Positions 7,408 to 15,826 of a stretch of DNA of 37,583 bases are shown in pieces. Every line of letters starts with the position of its first letter. Within the stretch, counting starts at the first letter, position 1. Under the pieces are notes generated by a model. It made no database searches. It saw nothing but the letters and a program-made list of their open reading frames with translations, and was not told where the DNA came from. The DNA comes from Defluviitaleaceae bacterium (lineage in GTDB: Bacteria; Bacillota; Clostridia; Lachnospirales; WQUN01): positions 1 through 37,583 of the forward strand of contig WRGY01000119.1 in assembly GCA_009786925.1 (NCBI GenBank), given 5' to 3'. The position numbers and the translations under genes were made by a program.

Positions 7408-9124
7408 TTTGATTCACCACCCCTCCGACAAAAATTGCGGTAAAAATCGTACCCAAGAATATAATAACGGCTACTCTTGTCTTAAATTCTTTTGCAACAA
7501 CGCCAAAAACAGAAAGGCATGGCAGATACAAAAGAGATACAACCCCCGCTACAAACACTTGTAAATATGTCAAATCAAGAGCAATCAAAGGTGCGACAGA
7601 CATCTCTCGACGCACAATCCCTAAAATCAAAGCAACAACGGCTTCTTGTGGCATACCGAGCCATCCGCTGACTATATTTTGTACAACGGCGTTTTGGGCG
7701 ATGATGGTGATAATTCCCGTCCCTGCCAATATCGCGGCAATAAACACAGCGATTAGCATAGGAAACTCTGCATCTTTTACAAAATGCTTCATGCGGATTG
7801 CGAGTTTTCTAAAATATGTTTTTGGGTTTGGGAGCAGAAGATTTGGGATTTCTAAAATCAGCGGGTCAACCTTTCCCTTTATGACTTTGTTTGCAATAAA
7901 TGCGACCGTTGTAAACATAAACATTGCAAAAAGCACCATCGCAGGTGTCATCCACCAAGAAAACGCCGACAAAAGCGCGATTAACGCCCCCACCTGAGAA
8001 ATACACGGAATCGCAAAGCAAACGATGGTAACAATCATTATTCTTTCTTTTTTTGTCGTGGCCGTGCGACTCCCCAGTATTGCAGGAACTGCACAGCCCA
8101 GTGCCAAAAACACATGGATCAAACTGCCACCCTGCACACCCAACTTTCTCATAATATTGTCAAAAAGCACACTTAGGCGAGGCAGGTATCCCGAATCCTC
8201 CAAAAATGTAATGCCTACGTAAAATGCAAATACATATGGCAGAATGAGTGCAATTATCCATTGAAAACTAATGACAAAAATACCGTACTCCCCGATGAGA
8301 ATCTCCAAAAGTATATTAGTAAAGCCACCCATATTTTCTACGTCAGTAAAAAATGAAAAAACCCCCATAATGACCTGCCTAAAAAACGGAACAACCAATC
8401 CATCCGTAAGCATAATCAACGGCATACGCAGTCCGCGCCCGCCAAACACAACAACACCCACCAGCAACGCCAACACAAAAACAGCAATCGGCAACCCCGG
8501 GAAGGGATTTAGCATAGCATCCCCGAGCTTATCTAAAAACCCGGGATTTTGGGGCTTTACCGTGCGTACCTGTGTACAGATTTCTTTCGCCGCCGCCCAC
8601 GGACAACCTTCGCATGTTCTGCCACAACCGGTTTTGTTTTTAAGCAAAATTTCTAAGCGGGTTATGAGTTCTTCCAGGCCTTTTCCCTTTACCGCTACAG
8701 ACTTTATCACAGGTGCGTTCAGCTGTTCTTCCAACAGTTTCACATCAATGAGTACACCATGGCGTTCCGCCACATCCATCATATTTAATGTAAAGACCAT
8801 GGGAATATTGTATTGCATCATCTCCATGGCAAGCTTTAGATTGCGCTCCAAGTTAGAAGCGTCCAGCACACAAATAACTGCCGCCGCCCCCTCTTGCATA
8901 AATTTTTCGGCTACGGCCTCTGCTTCAGATGTTGGTGTCATCGAGTATGTACCCGGTACATCTATGAGGGTGTATTCCTCGCCCCCAACTGTGATTTTGC
9001 CTTCCATAAAACTAACAGTGGTACCCGTGTAGTTTGCACTCATAGCATGGATACCCGTCAACTCTGTAAAAAATATACTCTTACCTACATTTGGATTGCC
9101 CATTAGCAGGATTCTACGTCTCAT
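7388..9124 (-). CDS. feoB: Ferrous iron transporter FeoB
   Basis: GTPase-coupled ferrous iron permease of the cytoplasmic membrane. The N-terminal G domain has G1 GNPNVGKS (9-16), G3 DVPGTY (55-60) and a G4 NMMD (114-117), the FeoB form of NKxD. A three-Cys patch CGRTCEGC (167-174) lies in the linker. The membrane part carries the two Gate segments: GCAVPAILGSRT (about two-thirds through) and a later one with YLPCLSVF. At 578 residues it is somewhat shorter than many FeoB (650-700), the loss being in the helical insert between G domain and membrane. The start ATG overlaps the feoA stop (ATGA). Confidence 0.96.
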   Translation of the reverse strand: MRRRILLMGNPNVGKSIFFTELTGIHAMSANYTGTTVSFMEGKITVGGEEYTLIDVPGTYSMTPTSEAEAVAEKFMQEGAAAVICVLDASNLERNLKLAMEMMQYNIPMVFTLNMMDVAERHGVLIDVKLLEEQLNAPVIKSVAVKGKGLEELITRLEILLKNKTGCGRTCEGCPWAAAKEICTQVRTVKPQNPGFLDKLGDAMLNPFPGLPIAVFVLALLVGVVVFGGRGLRMPLIMLTDGLVVPFFRQVIMGVFSFFTDVENMGGFTNILLEILIGEYGIFVISFQWIIALILPYVFAFYVGITFLEDSGYLPRLSVLFDNIMRKLGVQGGSLIHVFLALGCAVPAILGSRTATTKKERIMIVTIVCFAIPCISQVGALIALLSAFSWWMTPAMVLFAMFMFTTVAFIANKVIKGKVDPLILEIPNLLLPNPKTYFRKLAIRMKHFVKDAEFPMLIAVFIAAILAGTGIITIIAQNAVVQNIVSGWLGMPQEAVVALILGIVRREMSVAPLIALDLTYLQVFVAGVVSLLYLPCLSVFGVVAKEFKTRVAVIIFLGTIFTAIFVGGVVNQIARLFM

Positions 9125-9345
9125 TTGTTTGTCTCCTTAACGGATATTTGCGTGGCTATATCCTTCCCGATTGCTACAGAAAAGGATTTTTCCACACGCA
9201 AAAGCACAGGTCCGCCAAGGGCATAACGATTTTTTACGGAAATGTTTGTACCTTCGCGCAAACCTAGATTTTGTAATAAGTCTATATCCGGAACCGAGAC
9301 TACGCAAAGCCCCCTACCCTTTTTTGCCTTGTATAGATTTAACAC
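9121..9345 (-). CDS. feoA: Ferrous iron transport protein FeoA
   Basis: A small SH3-like cytoplasmic partner that stimulates FeoB. The product (74 residues) reads MLNLYKAKKGRGLCVVSV, then LLQNLGLREGTNISVKNRY, the L-G-L-x-x-G signature, and ends in VAIGKDIATQISV. The open frame reaches a GTG at 9366. The GTG at 9345 is preferred because AGAGGGGGTGA sits about 5-9 nt before it and the FeoA fold starts there. It overlaps feoB by 4 bp. It is the first gene behind the promoter and palindrome at 9367-9395. Confidence 0.93.
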   Translation of the reverse strand: MLNLYKAKKGRGLCVVSVPDIDLLQNLGLREGTNISVKNRYALGGPVLLRVEKSFSVAIGKDIATQISVKETNK

Positions 9346-9366
9346 AAAATCACCCCCTCTAACCAC

Positions 9367-9395
9367 ATGTTAGCATAGACTAACTTTTTTTTCAA
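9367..9395 (-). promoter_or_regulatory. Promoter of the feo operon
   Basis: On the minus strand: TTGAAA (9395-9390), 17-bp spacer, TGC-TAACAT (hexamer 9372-9367, extended -10), 21 bp before the chosen feoA start. The spacer and -10 are covered by the palindrome described at 9369-9384. Confidence 0.75.
9369..9384. promoter_or_regulatory. DtxR/IdeR/MntR-type operator candidate
   Basis: GTTAGCATAGACTAAC is an interrupted palindrome with GTTAG/CTAAC arms. It matches the core of the DtxR/IdeR consensus (TTAGGTTAGSCTAACCTAA) and lies across the -10 of the feoA promoter, where a metal-loaded repressor would block transcription. The match to the family consensus is from memory; the regulator gene is not in the window. 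Confidence 0.65.
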
Positions 9396-9594
9396 GGGGG
9401 GTGGAGTGTGAGGGAGGAGCCGTATCGTTTGGGCTTGAGCGGTTCAGACCAAAACATCTTTTGGCAATCCGCATTTATCACATCATCGCATTAAAAAGCT
9501 CGCCAAAAAAGTTTTCAAAAGAGAGGATTAACGCAATAATTTAAGATACAATATTTCTATATGGAGATTTTGTTCCGGAGCTTGGAGGTATCAT

Positions 9595-10449
9595 ATGGAC
9601 TGGATAGAAAACATGAATGATGCGATTACTTACATTGAATCGCATTTGACCAGCGAAATAAAAACAGAAACAATCGCCCAAAGAGCTAACATGAGTCTTT
9701 ATCATTTTCAACGAATGTTTGCTGTCATGTCGGGAGTTTCTCTAGCTGAGTATATTCGCCGCCGCAGAATGACGCTTGCAGTGGCTGACTTAAAAGCGGG
9801 CGAAAAAATCATAGATGTGGCATTAAAATATCACTACCATTCGCCTACGGCATTTAACCGTGCTTTCCAAAGTGTTCATATGGTTGCACCATCTTTAGTT
9901 AAGCACGGGGGTGTTACCCTAAAATCCTATCAACGATTGCATTTCAAGATGGTTGTCACAGGCGTGGAAAGTTTAGATTATCGCATAGAAGACAAGCCTG
10001 CGTTTCGTGTGGTGGGCTCCTCTGTTGAGTTGTTTGGTGATATGGCAGATATGGCAAAACCTATCAGCCAATTTTGGAACATATTAGAGAGCAGCGGACA
10101 GATGGCTCGGATTAAAAATTTAGCTAGAAATGAACCTTTGTTTGAGGTCATGATACCGGATGAAAAAACAGAGGAGTGGCAATATCTTCTTGGCGTAAGA
10201 ACAGATGTGGATACGCCAGAAAATTTAGAATCTTATGAAGTCGGTGCGTACACTTGGGCAATATTCAAAGAGTCTGGAGCCAATCTGCAAGACATTCAAA
10301 AAGATGGCGGTATTGGCTATCGTGCCATTCAAGAGTGGTTGCCAACATCGGGGTATGAATATGCAAATGGGCCGGACATACAAGTCTGGCTGAAAAATGA
10401 CGAAACAGGCGTTGATTATGAATTTTGGCTTCCTGTAAGAAAATTATAG
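9595..10449 (+). CDS. AraC-family regulator with GyrI-like effector domain
   Basis: A 284-residue transcription regulator. Residues 1-110 are an AraC/XylS double HTH: IEXHLTSEIKTETIAQ-type first helix-turn-helix, SLYHFQRMFAVMSGVSLAEYIRRRR, and the second motif IIDVALKYHYHSPTAFNRAFQ. Residues about 120-284 form a GyrI-like / AraC effector-binding domain (FRVVGSSVELFG, then YEVGAYTWAIF). This is the order of Rob-, Tip- or Bmr-type regulators that bind small lipophilic drugs. The start is well placed after CTTGGAGG. It is encoded on the plus strand with A/T-ending codons, unlike its neighbours, and lies 2 genes upstream of an MFS exporter that it may control. Confidence 0.88.
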   Translation: MDWIENMNDAITYIESHLTSEIKTETIAQRANMSLYHFQRMFAVMSGVSLAEYIRRRRMTLAVADLKAGEKIIDVALKYHYHSPTAFNRAFQSVHMVAPSLVKHGGVTLKSYQRLHFKMVVTGVESLDYRIEDKPAFRVVGSSVELFGDMADMAKPISQFWNILESSGQMARIKNLARNEPLFEVMIPDEKTEEWQYLLGVRTDVDTPENLESYEVGAYTWAIFKESGANLQDIQKDGGIGYRAIQEWLPTSGYEYANGPDIQVWLKNDETGVDYEFWLPVRKL

Positions 10450-10483
10450 TCAAATGGTTAATTTTAGATAGGAGCATATAGCG

Positions 10484-11179
10484 ATGAATGAACAAATTGG
10501 TTTGCCGAAATTAGTCGAGCAAATGAGAACCACCATTATTGGAAAAACGATTTCCTCATTAATCATGAGCAAGCATAAAGCCTTTAATATGCCTAATGCA
10601 ACCTACGAAGAAAAGCTAACAGGACAGACCATCACCCAAATATCTCAAAATCGAAACTGGCTATTGATGGAGTTATCAAATGGCTATTATCTAGCGTTAT
10701 CTTTTAACCTTGGGTCAGATGTCCACTATTTCGAGAACAGTGACATTAAAAAGCAAAAATACAAGCCAAATTTTACACTCTACTTTGCAGATGGTTCTGG
10801 CTTCACTATTCGATTTTGGTGGTTTGAAGAACTTGTACTTTCCAACCTCGCAGATTTGATGGCACGAATCGAAATGCAAGAAGAAAGACAATCTACCCTA
10901 GATTCTTCATTTAGCTTGGAGTATTTTAAGGACATGCTCCGTGGTAAAAAACACAAATCAAACCATTCCTACTAAATCAAAAGAAAATTGATAATTTAAG
11001 CGGAATGTATTTGCATGATATTTTGTTTAATGCAGGTATACATCCCGCATTAAAAATTTCCGATTTAACAGAAGTAGAAACCCTGCAACTTTATAGTAGT
11101 ATTCGGGAAAGAATTGAATTTTATCAAAGCAGGAGCTAGTCTTTCTTATATCTGTGAAAACTGCCAACGTTTAAAATAA
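10484..11179 (+). pseudogene. Decayed Fpg/Nei-family DNA glycosylase
   Basis: The first frame (10484-10975, 163 codons) matches the N-terminal domain of the Firmicutes Fpg/Nei-like glycosylases (e.g. GKTISSLIMSKHKAFNMPN, YFADGSGFTIRF). Within the A6 run at 10946-10951 the frame is lost. With one extra A it would continue KKTQIKPFLLNQKKI, then SGMYLHDILFNAGIHP, the helix-two-turn-helix of the family, up to a stop at 11139. Near 11115 a second shift returns to the first frame and gives ASLSYICENCQRLK, ending at 11179. That is the last half of the zinc finger; the first Cys pair and about 40 residues are gone. The N-terminal Pro-Glu of active enzymes is also Pro-Lys. I read this as a dying gene, not a sequencing slip alone. 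Confidence 0.8.
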
Positions 11180-11214
11180 ACGTCCATGCCACAAATCAAG
11201 AAAAGAGGAAAATA

Positions 11215-12459
11215 ATGCAACAGGAAACAAAACTACTTAACAAAAATTTTTTACTATTTGTTGCAGGCTGGGAGTTTTCAATGACTGCTGATGCCTTGTT
11301 ACGCTTTACCTTACCATTATATATTTTTATGGCTACAGGAAGTGCCACGCTAATGGGGGTAATACTTACATGGACAGCTATACCTGTTATTATAATAATG
11401 CCTATTGGCGGAATCATGGCTGACCGCATCAGCAAGCGAAAACTAATGGTCACGCTTAATCTATTGATAGCGGGTATGACGCTTATCTATACATTGCTAA
11501 TAGGCTTAATATCAGGCATTTTACTAACCACAATTTTAATTTTGGTGCTATTTACTTTACATGCTTTAATCACGCCCTCGGCAGAGGCAAGTGTACCCCT
11601 GTTAGTACCCACAAATTCCCTAGTAAAGGCTAATTCAATTGCGTTTTTACTAACCATATTTTCATCTGTTGGTGCGCCTATACTTGCAGGGTTTATGCTA
11701 GAGCATATAGGTTTGGTTAGCATTTTGTGGCTAAGTATCAGTCTATTTATTTTAGCAAGCGCAACAAAGAGTTTTGCAAATATTCGCTTTCAGAAATCAG
11801 AAGGGTTAAGCTCTATCTATAAAGTCGCAAAAGATGACATTAAGAATGGTATTCACTTTATTCGTATTACAAACCCTAATATTGGCAAAATTATTATACT
11901 TACCGCTATAGCATCAATGCTCGCTGCCCCTGTTATGTCTGTTGCATTATCAGTGCTTGTTACTGGATATTTTGCTCGTACAGAATCGGTGGTAGGATTA
12001 GCACAAGGACTGGTTGTTTTCGGAGGTACTTTTGGCTTAATTCTTATCGGTATACTTAGCAAAAAAGCAAGCATTAAGATTACAAGGCCAATTTTTTTAA
12101 TCTTAGCATGTTTGCTTTTAATGTCTGGTGTTGCCCTATTAATGCTATCAAGTGAAATTTCATTTTTAGTTATACTATTTTTCTTCTTTTTGATTACATC
12201 TTCTATGACAGTGCTTGCTATCATTGCATGGGCATATTTAGGAGAGCAGACACCAGAGGATAAGTTGGGGAAAGTCATGTCATTAAATGGTGCAGTAATA
12301 GCCTTGGGGTTGGCGATTGGGAACGGTATTTATGGAGTTCTACTGGATATATTTTTAGAGTCACCAGAATTTGCTTTTTTCATATTAGGCTCACTCGCTT
12401 TTATAGTGAGTTACTTTACGAAACTGAAGCATTCATATGAAACAGACTCTATGAATTAA
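11215..12459 (+). CDS. MFS drug/metabolite exporter (MFS_3 / EntS-MefA-like)
   Basis: A 414-residue, 12-segment major facilitator permease. The loop between helices 2 and 3 carries the MFS signature GGIMADRISKRKLM (about residues 64-77). The first half (FTLPLYIFMATGSATLMGV, then PLLVPTNSLVKANS) resembles the transmembrane-effector/macrolide-efflux group. The start follows AGAGGAAAATA. It sits in the same AT-rich plus-strand cassette as the AraC/GyrI-like regulator and ends 78 bp before a strong terminator. Substrate cannot be told from sequence; drug or siderophore-like export is the family norm. Confidence 0.88.
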   Translation: MQQETKLLNKNFLLFVAGWEFSMTADALLRFTLPLYIFMATGSATLMGVILTWTAIPVIIIMPIGGIMADRISKRKLMVTLNLLIAGMTLIYTLLIGLISGILLTTILILVLFTLHALITPSAEASVPLLVPTNSLVKANSIAFLLTIFSSVGAPILAGFMLEHIGLVSILWLSISLFILASATKSFANIRFQKSEGLSSIYKVAKDDIKNGIHFIRITNPNIGKIIILTAIASMLAAPVMSVALSVLVTGYFARTESVVGLAQGLVVFGGTFGLILIGILSKKASIKITRPIFLILACLLLMSGVALLMLSSEISFLVILFFFFLITSSMTVLAIIAWAYLGEQTPEDKLGKVMSLNGAVIALGLAIGNGIYGVLLDIFLESPEFAFFILGSLAFIVSYFTKLKHSYETDSMN

Positions 12460-12536
12460 GGCCAACCCCAACCGGTATCAATCCAGGCAAAACTGCTATA
12501 CGAGCAAAAGTAACAATTAAATTTCAATATGCGAAC

Positions 12537-12574
12537 AAAAAAAGCACAGAGAAAAATTTATCTGTGCTTTTTTG
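12537..12574. terminator. Bidirectional intrinsic terminator
   Basis: Perfect inverted repeat with 14-base arms (AAAAAAAGCACAGA / TCTGTGCTTTTTTT-like), 10-nt loop, and T/A runs on both sides. It closes the MFS transcript and isolates guaB. Confidence 0.9.
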
Positions 12575-12589
12575 TTCAAGCATAATCGT

Positions 12590-12618
12590 TTGCTATAGGC
12601 AATTTTTCCATGTATAAT
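12590..12618 (+). promoter_or_regulatory. guaB promoter
   Basis: TTGCTA (12590-12595), 17-bp spacer, TG-TATAAT (12613-12618), 26 bp before the start codon. No guanine riboswitch fits in the short leader. Confidence 0.85.
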
Positions 12619-12643
12619 ATCCAAAATTTATTTAGGAGGCGAT

Positions 12644-14128
12644 ATGATGGCTTTTACCTATGAGCAAGAGTCACGCACGTTTAATGAGTATCTTTTGGTG
12701 CCGGGTTATTCTTCTGTCGATTGCATTTCGGCAAATGTTTCTCTGGAGGTGCCGCTTGTTAAATACAAGAAAGGCGAGGAGCCGAGTTTGAGTCTAAATA
12801 TTCCGCTTGTTTCCGCGATTATGCAGTCGGTGTCCGATGACAAAATGGCCACTGCGCTTGCGCGGGAAGGCGGAATTTCTTTTATATATGTTTCGCAGTC
12901 AATTGAGAGCCAGTCGGCGATGGTAAAGCGGGCAAAAAGTTCCAAGGCGGGATTTGTGCCAAGCGCACTTAATGTACGCCCCGACCAAACACTGGGCGAT
13001 ATTTTACGCCTAAAAGAAGAAACGGGCCTTGCCACCGTTGCTGTCACAGAGGACGGCACACCCAACACCAAGTTTTTGGGGCTTGTCACCAGCATGGATT
13101 ATCGCGTTTCGCGGATGGAGCCATCAAAACCCGTGCATGAGTTTATGGTTCCGTTAGAAAAACTCGTTGTTGCAAATGAAGGTGCAACCCTGCCGCAGTG
13201 CAACGATTTAATCTGGGAAAATAAGCTCAAAACACTGCCGGTACTGGACAAGCAAGGGCGTTTGGCGGCATTTGTTTTCCGCAAAGACTACGATAGTCAC
13301 AAAGAAAATTTAAACAGCCTTTTTGATGATAAAAAACGTTATCTGGTGGGCGCGGGCGTAAATACGCATGACTACACAGAGCGGATACCTGCTCTTGTAG
13401 AGGCGGGTGCCGATGTGCTTTGTATTGACTCGTCCGAGGGGTTTAGCGAGTGGCAAAAGCGTGTGCTTGAATTTGTGCGCAGTACCTACGGCGATTCTGT
13501 AAAAATAGGTGCGGGCAATGTGGTCTGCCGCGAAGGCTTTCGTTTTCTGGCAGAGTCGGGTGCTGATTTTGTAAAAGTGGGGATAGGCGGCGGTGCGATT
13601 TGCATCACTCGAGAGGCAAAAGGCATCGGGCGCGGACAAGCTACGGCACTCATAGAGGTAGCCGCCGCAAGGGACGAATATTTTAAAGAAACAGGTATAT
13701 ATGTACCCATTTGTTCTGACGGTGGGATTGTCCATGACTATCACATCACTATTGCATTGGCGATGGGTGCAGATTTTTGTATGCAGGGTCGCTACTTTGC
13801 CCGCTTTGACGAAAGCCCGACAAAGCGCGTAACCATAGGCGGCAACTACATGAAAGAATACTGGGGCGAAGGAACGGAACGCGCCCGCAACTGGCAACGC
13901 TACGAAGGTGGCGGCGGTCTTACCTTTGAAGAGGGCGTGGATGCATATGTACCATACGCGGGTAGCCTACGCGACAATCTTAACATCACACTAAGCAAAA
14001 TCAAGGCAACTATGTGTAACTGTGGTGTACTTACTATTGCAGATTTCCATGCCACTGCACGGCTCACTCGTGTTTCGCCATCCAGCATAATCGAAGGCGG
14101 CGCACATGATGTGCATTTGAAAGAGTAA
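12644..14128 (+). CDS. guaB: IMP dehydrogenase, Tritrichomonas-like type
   Basis: Oxidises IMP to XMP with NAD, the committed step to GMP. The order is an N-terminal barrel half, a CBS-pair region (about 105-220), then the catalytic loop [11 protein letters not shown] with Cys320 and the flap RARNWQRY with the Arg419-Tyr420 dyad. The usual bacterial loop is GxGPGSICTTR; the version here, plus [30 protein letters not shown] and EGGAHDV, closely follows the Tritrichomonas foetus enzyme as I recall it. Counting from the second Met (12647), the catalytic residues fall on the same numbers as in that enzyme (319, 418, 419). Either ATG is usable after GGAGG. The stop overlaps tadA by 1 bp (TAATG). 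Confidence 0.95.
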   Translation: MMAFTYEQESRTFNEYLLVPGYSSVDCISANVSLEVPLVKYKKGEEPSLSLNIPLVSAIMQSVSDDKMATALAREGGISFIYVSQSIESQSAMVKRAKSSKAGFVPSALNVRPDQTLGDILRLKEETGLATVAVTEDGTPNTKFLGLVTSMDYRVSRMEPSKPVHEFMVPLEKLVVANEGATLPQCNDLIWENKLKTLPVLDKQGRLAAFVFRKDYDSHKENLNSLFDDKKRYLVGAGVNTHDYTERIPALVEAGADVLCIDSSEGFSEWQKRVLEFVRSTYGDSVKIGAGNVVCREGFRFLAESGADFVKVGIGGGAICITREAKGIGRGQATALIEVAAARDEYFKETGIYVPICSDGGIVHDYHITIALAMGADFCMQGRYFARFDESPTKRVTIGGNYMKEYWGEGTERARNWQRYEGGGGLTFEEGVDAYVPYAGSLRDNLNITLSKIKATMCNCGVLTIADFHATARLTRVSPSSIIEGGAHDVHLKE

Positions 14129-14574
14129 TGGACGACATTTTCTATATGAAAGAAGCCCTGACACAAGCGCGTCGGGGCTTTGATTTAAACGAGGTGCCTA
14201 TAGGCTGTGTCATCGTACACGATAGGCAAATCATCGGACGCGCCGCAAACGAGCGCGCCACACGCAAAAACGTACTCGCCCATGCCGAAATCACAGCCAT
14301 ACACCAAGCCTGTGAATATATTGGCGATTGGCGATTGGAAAACTGCCGCATCTATGTCACTCTGGAGCCATGCCCCATGTGTGCGGGTGCGATTGTACAG
14401 GCACGTATTCCCACCGTGATATATGGCGCGAAAAGCCCCAAAGCCGGCTGTGCGGGGTCTGTTTTAGACATCCTAAACGAGCCTCGGTTTAATCACAGAT
14501 GCGAGGTCATACACGGCATCTGCGAAGAAGAATGTGCCGCTTTATTAAGTGAGTATTTTACACGTTTTCGTTAA
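14128..14574 (+). CDS. tadA: tRNA-specific adenosine deaminase TadA
   Basis: Converts A34 to inosine in tRNA-Arg(ACG). The 148-residue protein has the zinc deaminase motifs HAE (52-54, catalytic Glu54) and PCPMC (81-85), with NERATRKNVLAHAE and the TadA-typical GAKSPKAGCAGSV following. Length is standard. It is coupled to guaB by TAATG, so it is co-transcribed. Its end overlaps the convergent LiaX-like gene by 4 bp, and a terminator for this strand lies just beyond, inside that gene. Confidence 0.95.
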   Translation: MDDIFYMKEALTQARRGFDLNEVPIGCVIVHDRQIIGRAANERATRKNVLAHAEITAIHQACEYIGDWRLENCRIYVTLEPCPMCAGAIVQARIPTVIYGAKSPKAGCAGSVLDILNEPRFNHRCEVIHGICEEECAALLSEYFTRFR

Positions 14575-15716
14575 TTAATCAGCAATGGCGCGTTGGAGGT
14601 CTCGACCGCCATTTTTATTTTTTTTGCAGCTGTGTCAAAGTTTGAGCCTCGGGCTTCGACGAGTGAAGGCTCGTTGATTAGGTACTGCATACCTGTGAGC
14701 CCGAGGCGTATTTCTCCCATGGCAGCATGTGCTTTTATGTGATAGCCAAGGTCATGTGCAGAAGGCAGGTTTATGTTTAGTTTGGCATTGCCTGTTTCCA
14801 CATTCCAGATATAGTCTCTATATCGTGCAAATTTTGACATGATTAACGAAAGTGTGCTGTTGTAATTATGCAGTTTTAGTTTTGCAACATCCAGCTCATC
14901 AGCATCCACGGGGCCGTTTAGGTTTTCGAATGATGCATTTTCGGCTGTTATTTTGGAAACATAAAAGCGACCATTGCTTGACTCCGCGGTGATGTTTTTT
15001 GCGGATAAATTAGAGAGGGCAATATCACCGTTTGCGTTAGAAAAGCTCATTTCGGTGGCGGATAGCGATGATACATCCAGTACACCGTTCATTCCGTCGA
15101 GTTTTATTACACCAAATGCACGCTCGGGTACATAGGCATCAATTGATACCATGGTAAAATCGCCGGATTCATATTTTAAAAAATATTTGCCACCGAGTTT
15201 TACCATCTCTATCGGCGCGTTTGCGCGTGCGCGATAAGAAACGCGGGCAGTGATTTTATCCCCATTATATCCCTTTACGCGGACTTCGCCGCCGAGACCC
15301 GACAGACTAAGCTCGTTATGACTCCCTGCTTCTACAAAGATTTCTATTTGCTTTTCGAAGCTTGTTCCACCACCACCGCCGGGGGAGCGTTTTTCCGAGG
15401 AGCGTTGGGAACGGGAAGAATCCTCGGCAGAATCTGCATGTTGCACAAATGCGTCAGAAAGGCGGTCTGCCGCACCCGCAATTTTGCCCGCGACCACCTC
15501 TGCAAATTTTTCTACCTTTGGAGCGGCATCACGAGCAAAACTCTCAAACTTGCGTCCGAGTTCTTCCAGGCTGGTAGAACTGCTGTCTGCTGTCCCGCCA
15601 TCATTTGTGTTGTATCCGCTATAGCGAGAATCTGTAGCCTGTAGTAACTGTGCCGCTTCTGTAGCAGAAATCTGTCCGTTTTCGACCATTTTTAATATAC
15701 GCAATTTTTCTTCCAT
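14571..15716 (-). CDS. LiaX-like protein (SHOCT-like N-terminus + DUF4097)
   Basis: A 381-residue protein. Residues 1-30 (MEEKLRILKMVENGQIS, then ATEAAQLLQA) are the short helical segment found at the start of YvlB/LiaX-type proteins. A low-complexity Ser/Gly/acidic linker follows (about 35-120). The rest is the repetitive beta-helix DUF4097, with alternating SFSNANGDIALSNLS- and ESSNGRFYVSKI-like rungs. LiaX of enterococci, with the same order, senses cell-envelope antibiotics and antimicrobial peptides. No signal peptide or membrane segment is visible. Start: ATG at 15716, about 12 nt after GAGAGG; the upstream in-frame ATG (15728) touches the binding site. No LiaFSR genes are adjacent, so the sensory role is inference. 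Confidence 0.8.
   Translation of the reverse strand: MEEKLRILKMVENGQISATEAAQLLQATDSRYSGYNTNDGGTADSSSTSLEELGRKFESFARDAAPKVEKFAEVVAGKIAGAADRLSDAFVQHADSAEDSSRSQRSSEKRSPGGGGGTSFEKQIEIFVEAGSHNELSLSGLGGEVRVKGYNGDKITARVSYRARANAPIEMVKLGGKYFLKYESGDFTMVSIDAYVPERAFGVIKLDGMNGVLDVSSLSATEMSFSNANGDIALSNLSAKNITAESSNGRFYVSKITAENASFENLNGPVDADELDVAKLKLHNYNSTLSLIMSKFARYRDYIWNVETGNAKLNINLPSAHDLGYHIKAHAAMGEIRLGLTGMQYLINEPSLVEARGSNFDTAAKKIKMAVETSNAPLLIN
14584..14624 (+). terminator. Intrinsic terminator of guaB-tadA
   Basis: AATGGCG / CGCCATT arms with a 16-nt loop followed by TTTATTTTTTTT on the plus strand, 10 bp past tadA. It lies within the last codons of the opposite-strand LiaX-like gene. Confidence 0.65.
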
Positions 15717-15790
15717 ATAAAAACACATCCTCTCACGCCCATTATATAAGAATTATTTCCTCTTAGGCAACCGCCTTCGCTATAAAATAT

Positions 15791-15819
15791 TTGACATAAG
15801 ATTTTTTAGAGTTTATAAA
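15791..15819 (+). promoter_or_regulatory. yibE/F promoter (leaderless)
   Basis: Consensus TTGACA (15791-15796), exactly 17 bp, TATAAA (15814-15819). The start codon begins 8 bp after the -10, about where transcription should start, and no Shine-Dalgarno lies before it. Confidence 0.8.
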
Positions 15820-15826
15820 TTATGGC

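Noticed and set aside
8271-9032. 253-codon plus-strand open frame opposite feoB
   Set aside because: Shadow of the feoB codon pattern: no ribosome-binding site, no recognisable domain, Thr/Ser/Pro-rich composition typical of antisense frames.
12619-12643. Purine riboswitch before guaB
   Set aside because: Only about 25 bp separate the -10 from the start codon; no room for an aptamer.
13310-13897. 195-codon minus-strand open frame opposite guaB
   Set aside because: Fully inside a clearly coding guaB; Cys/His/Tyr-rich composition without domains.
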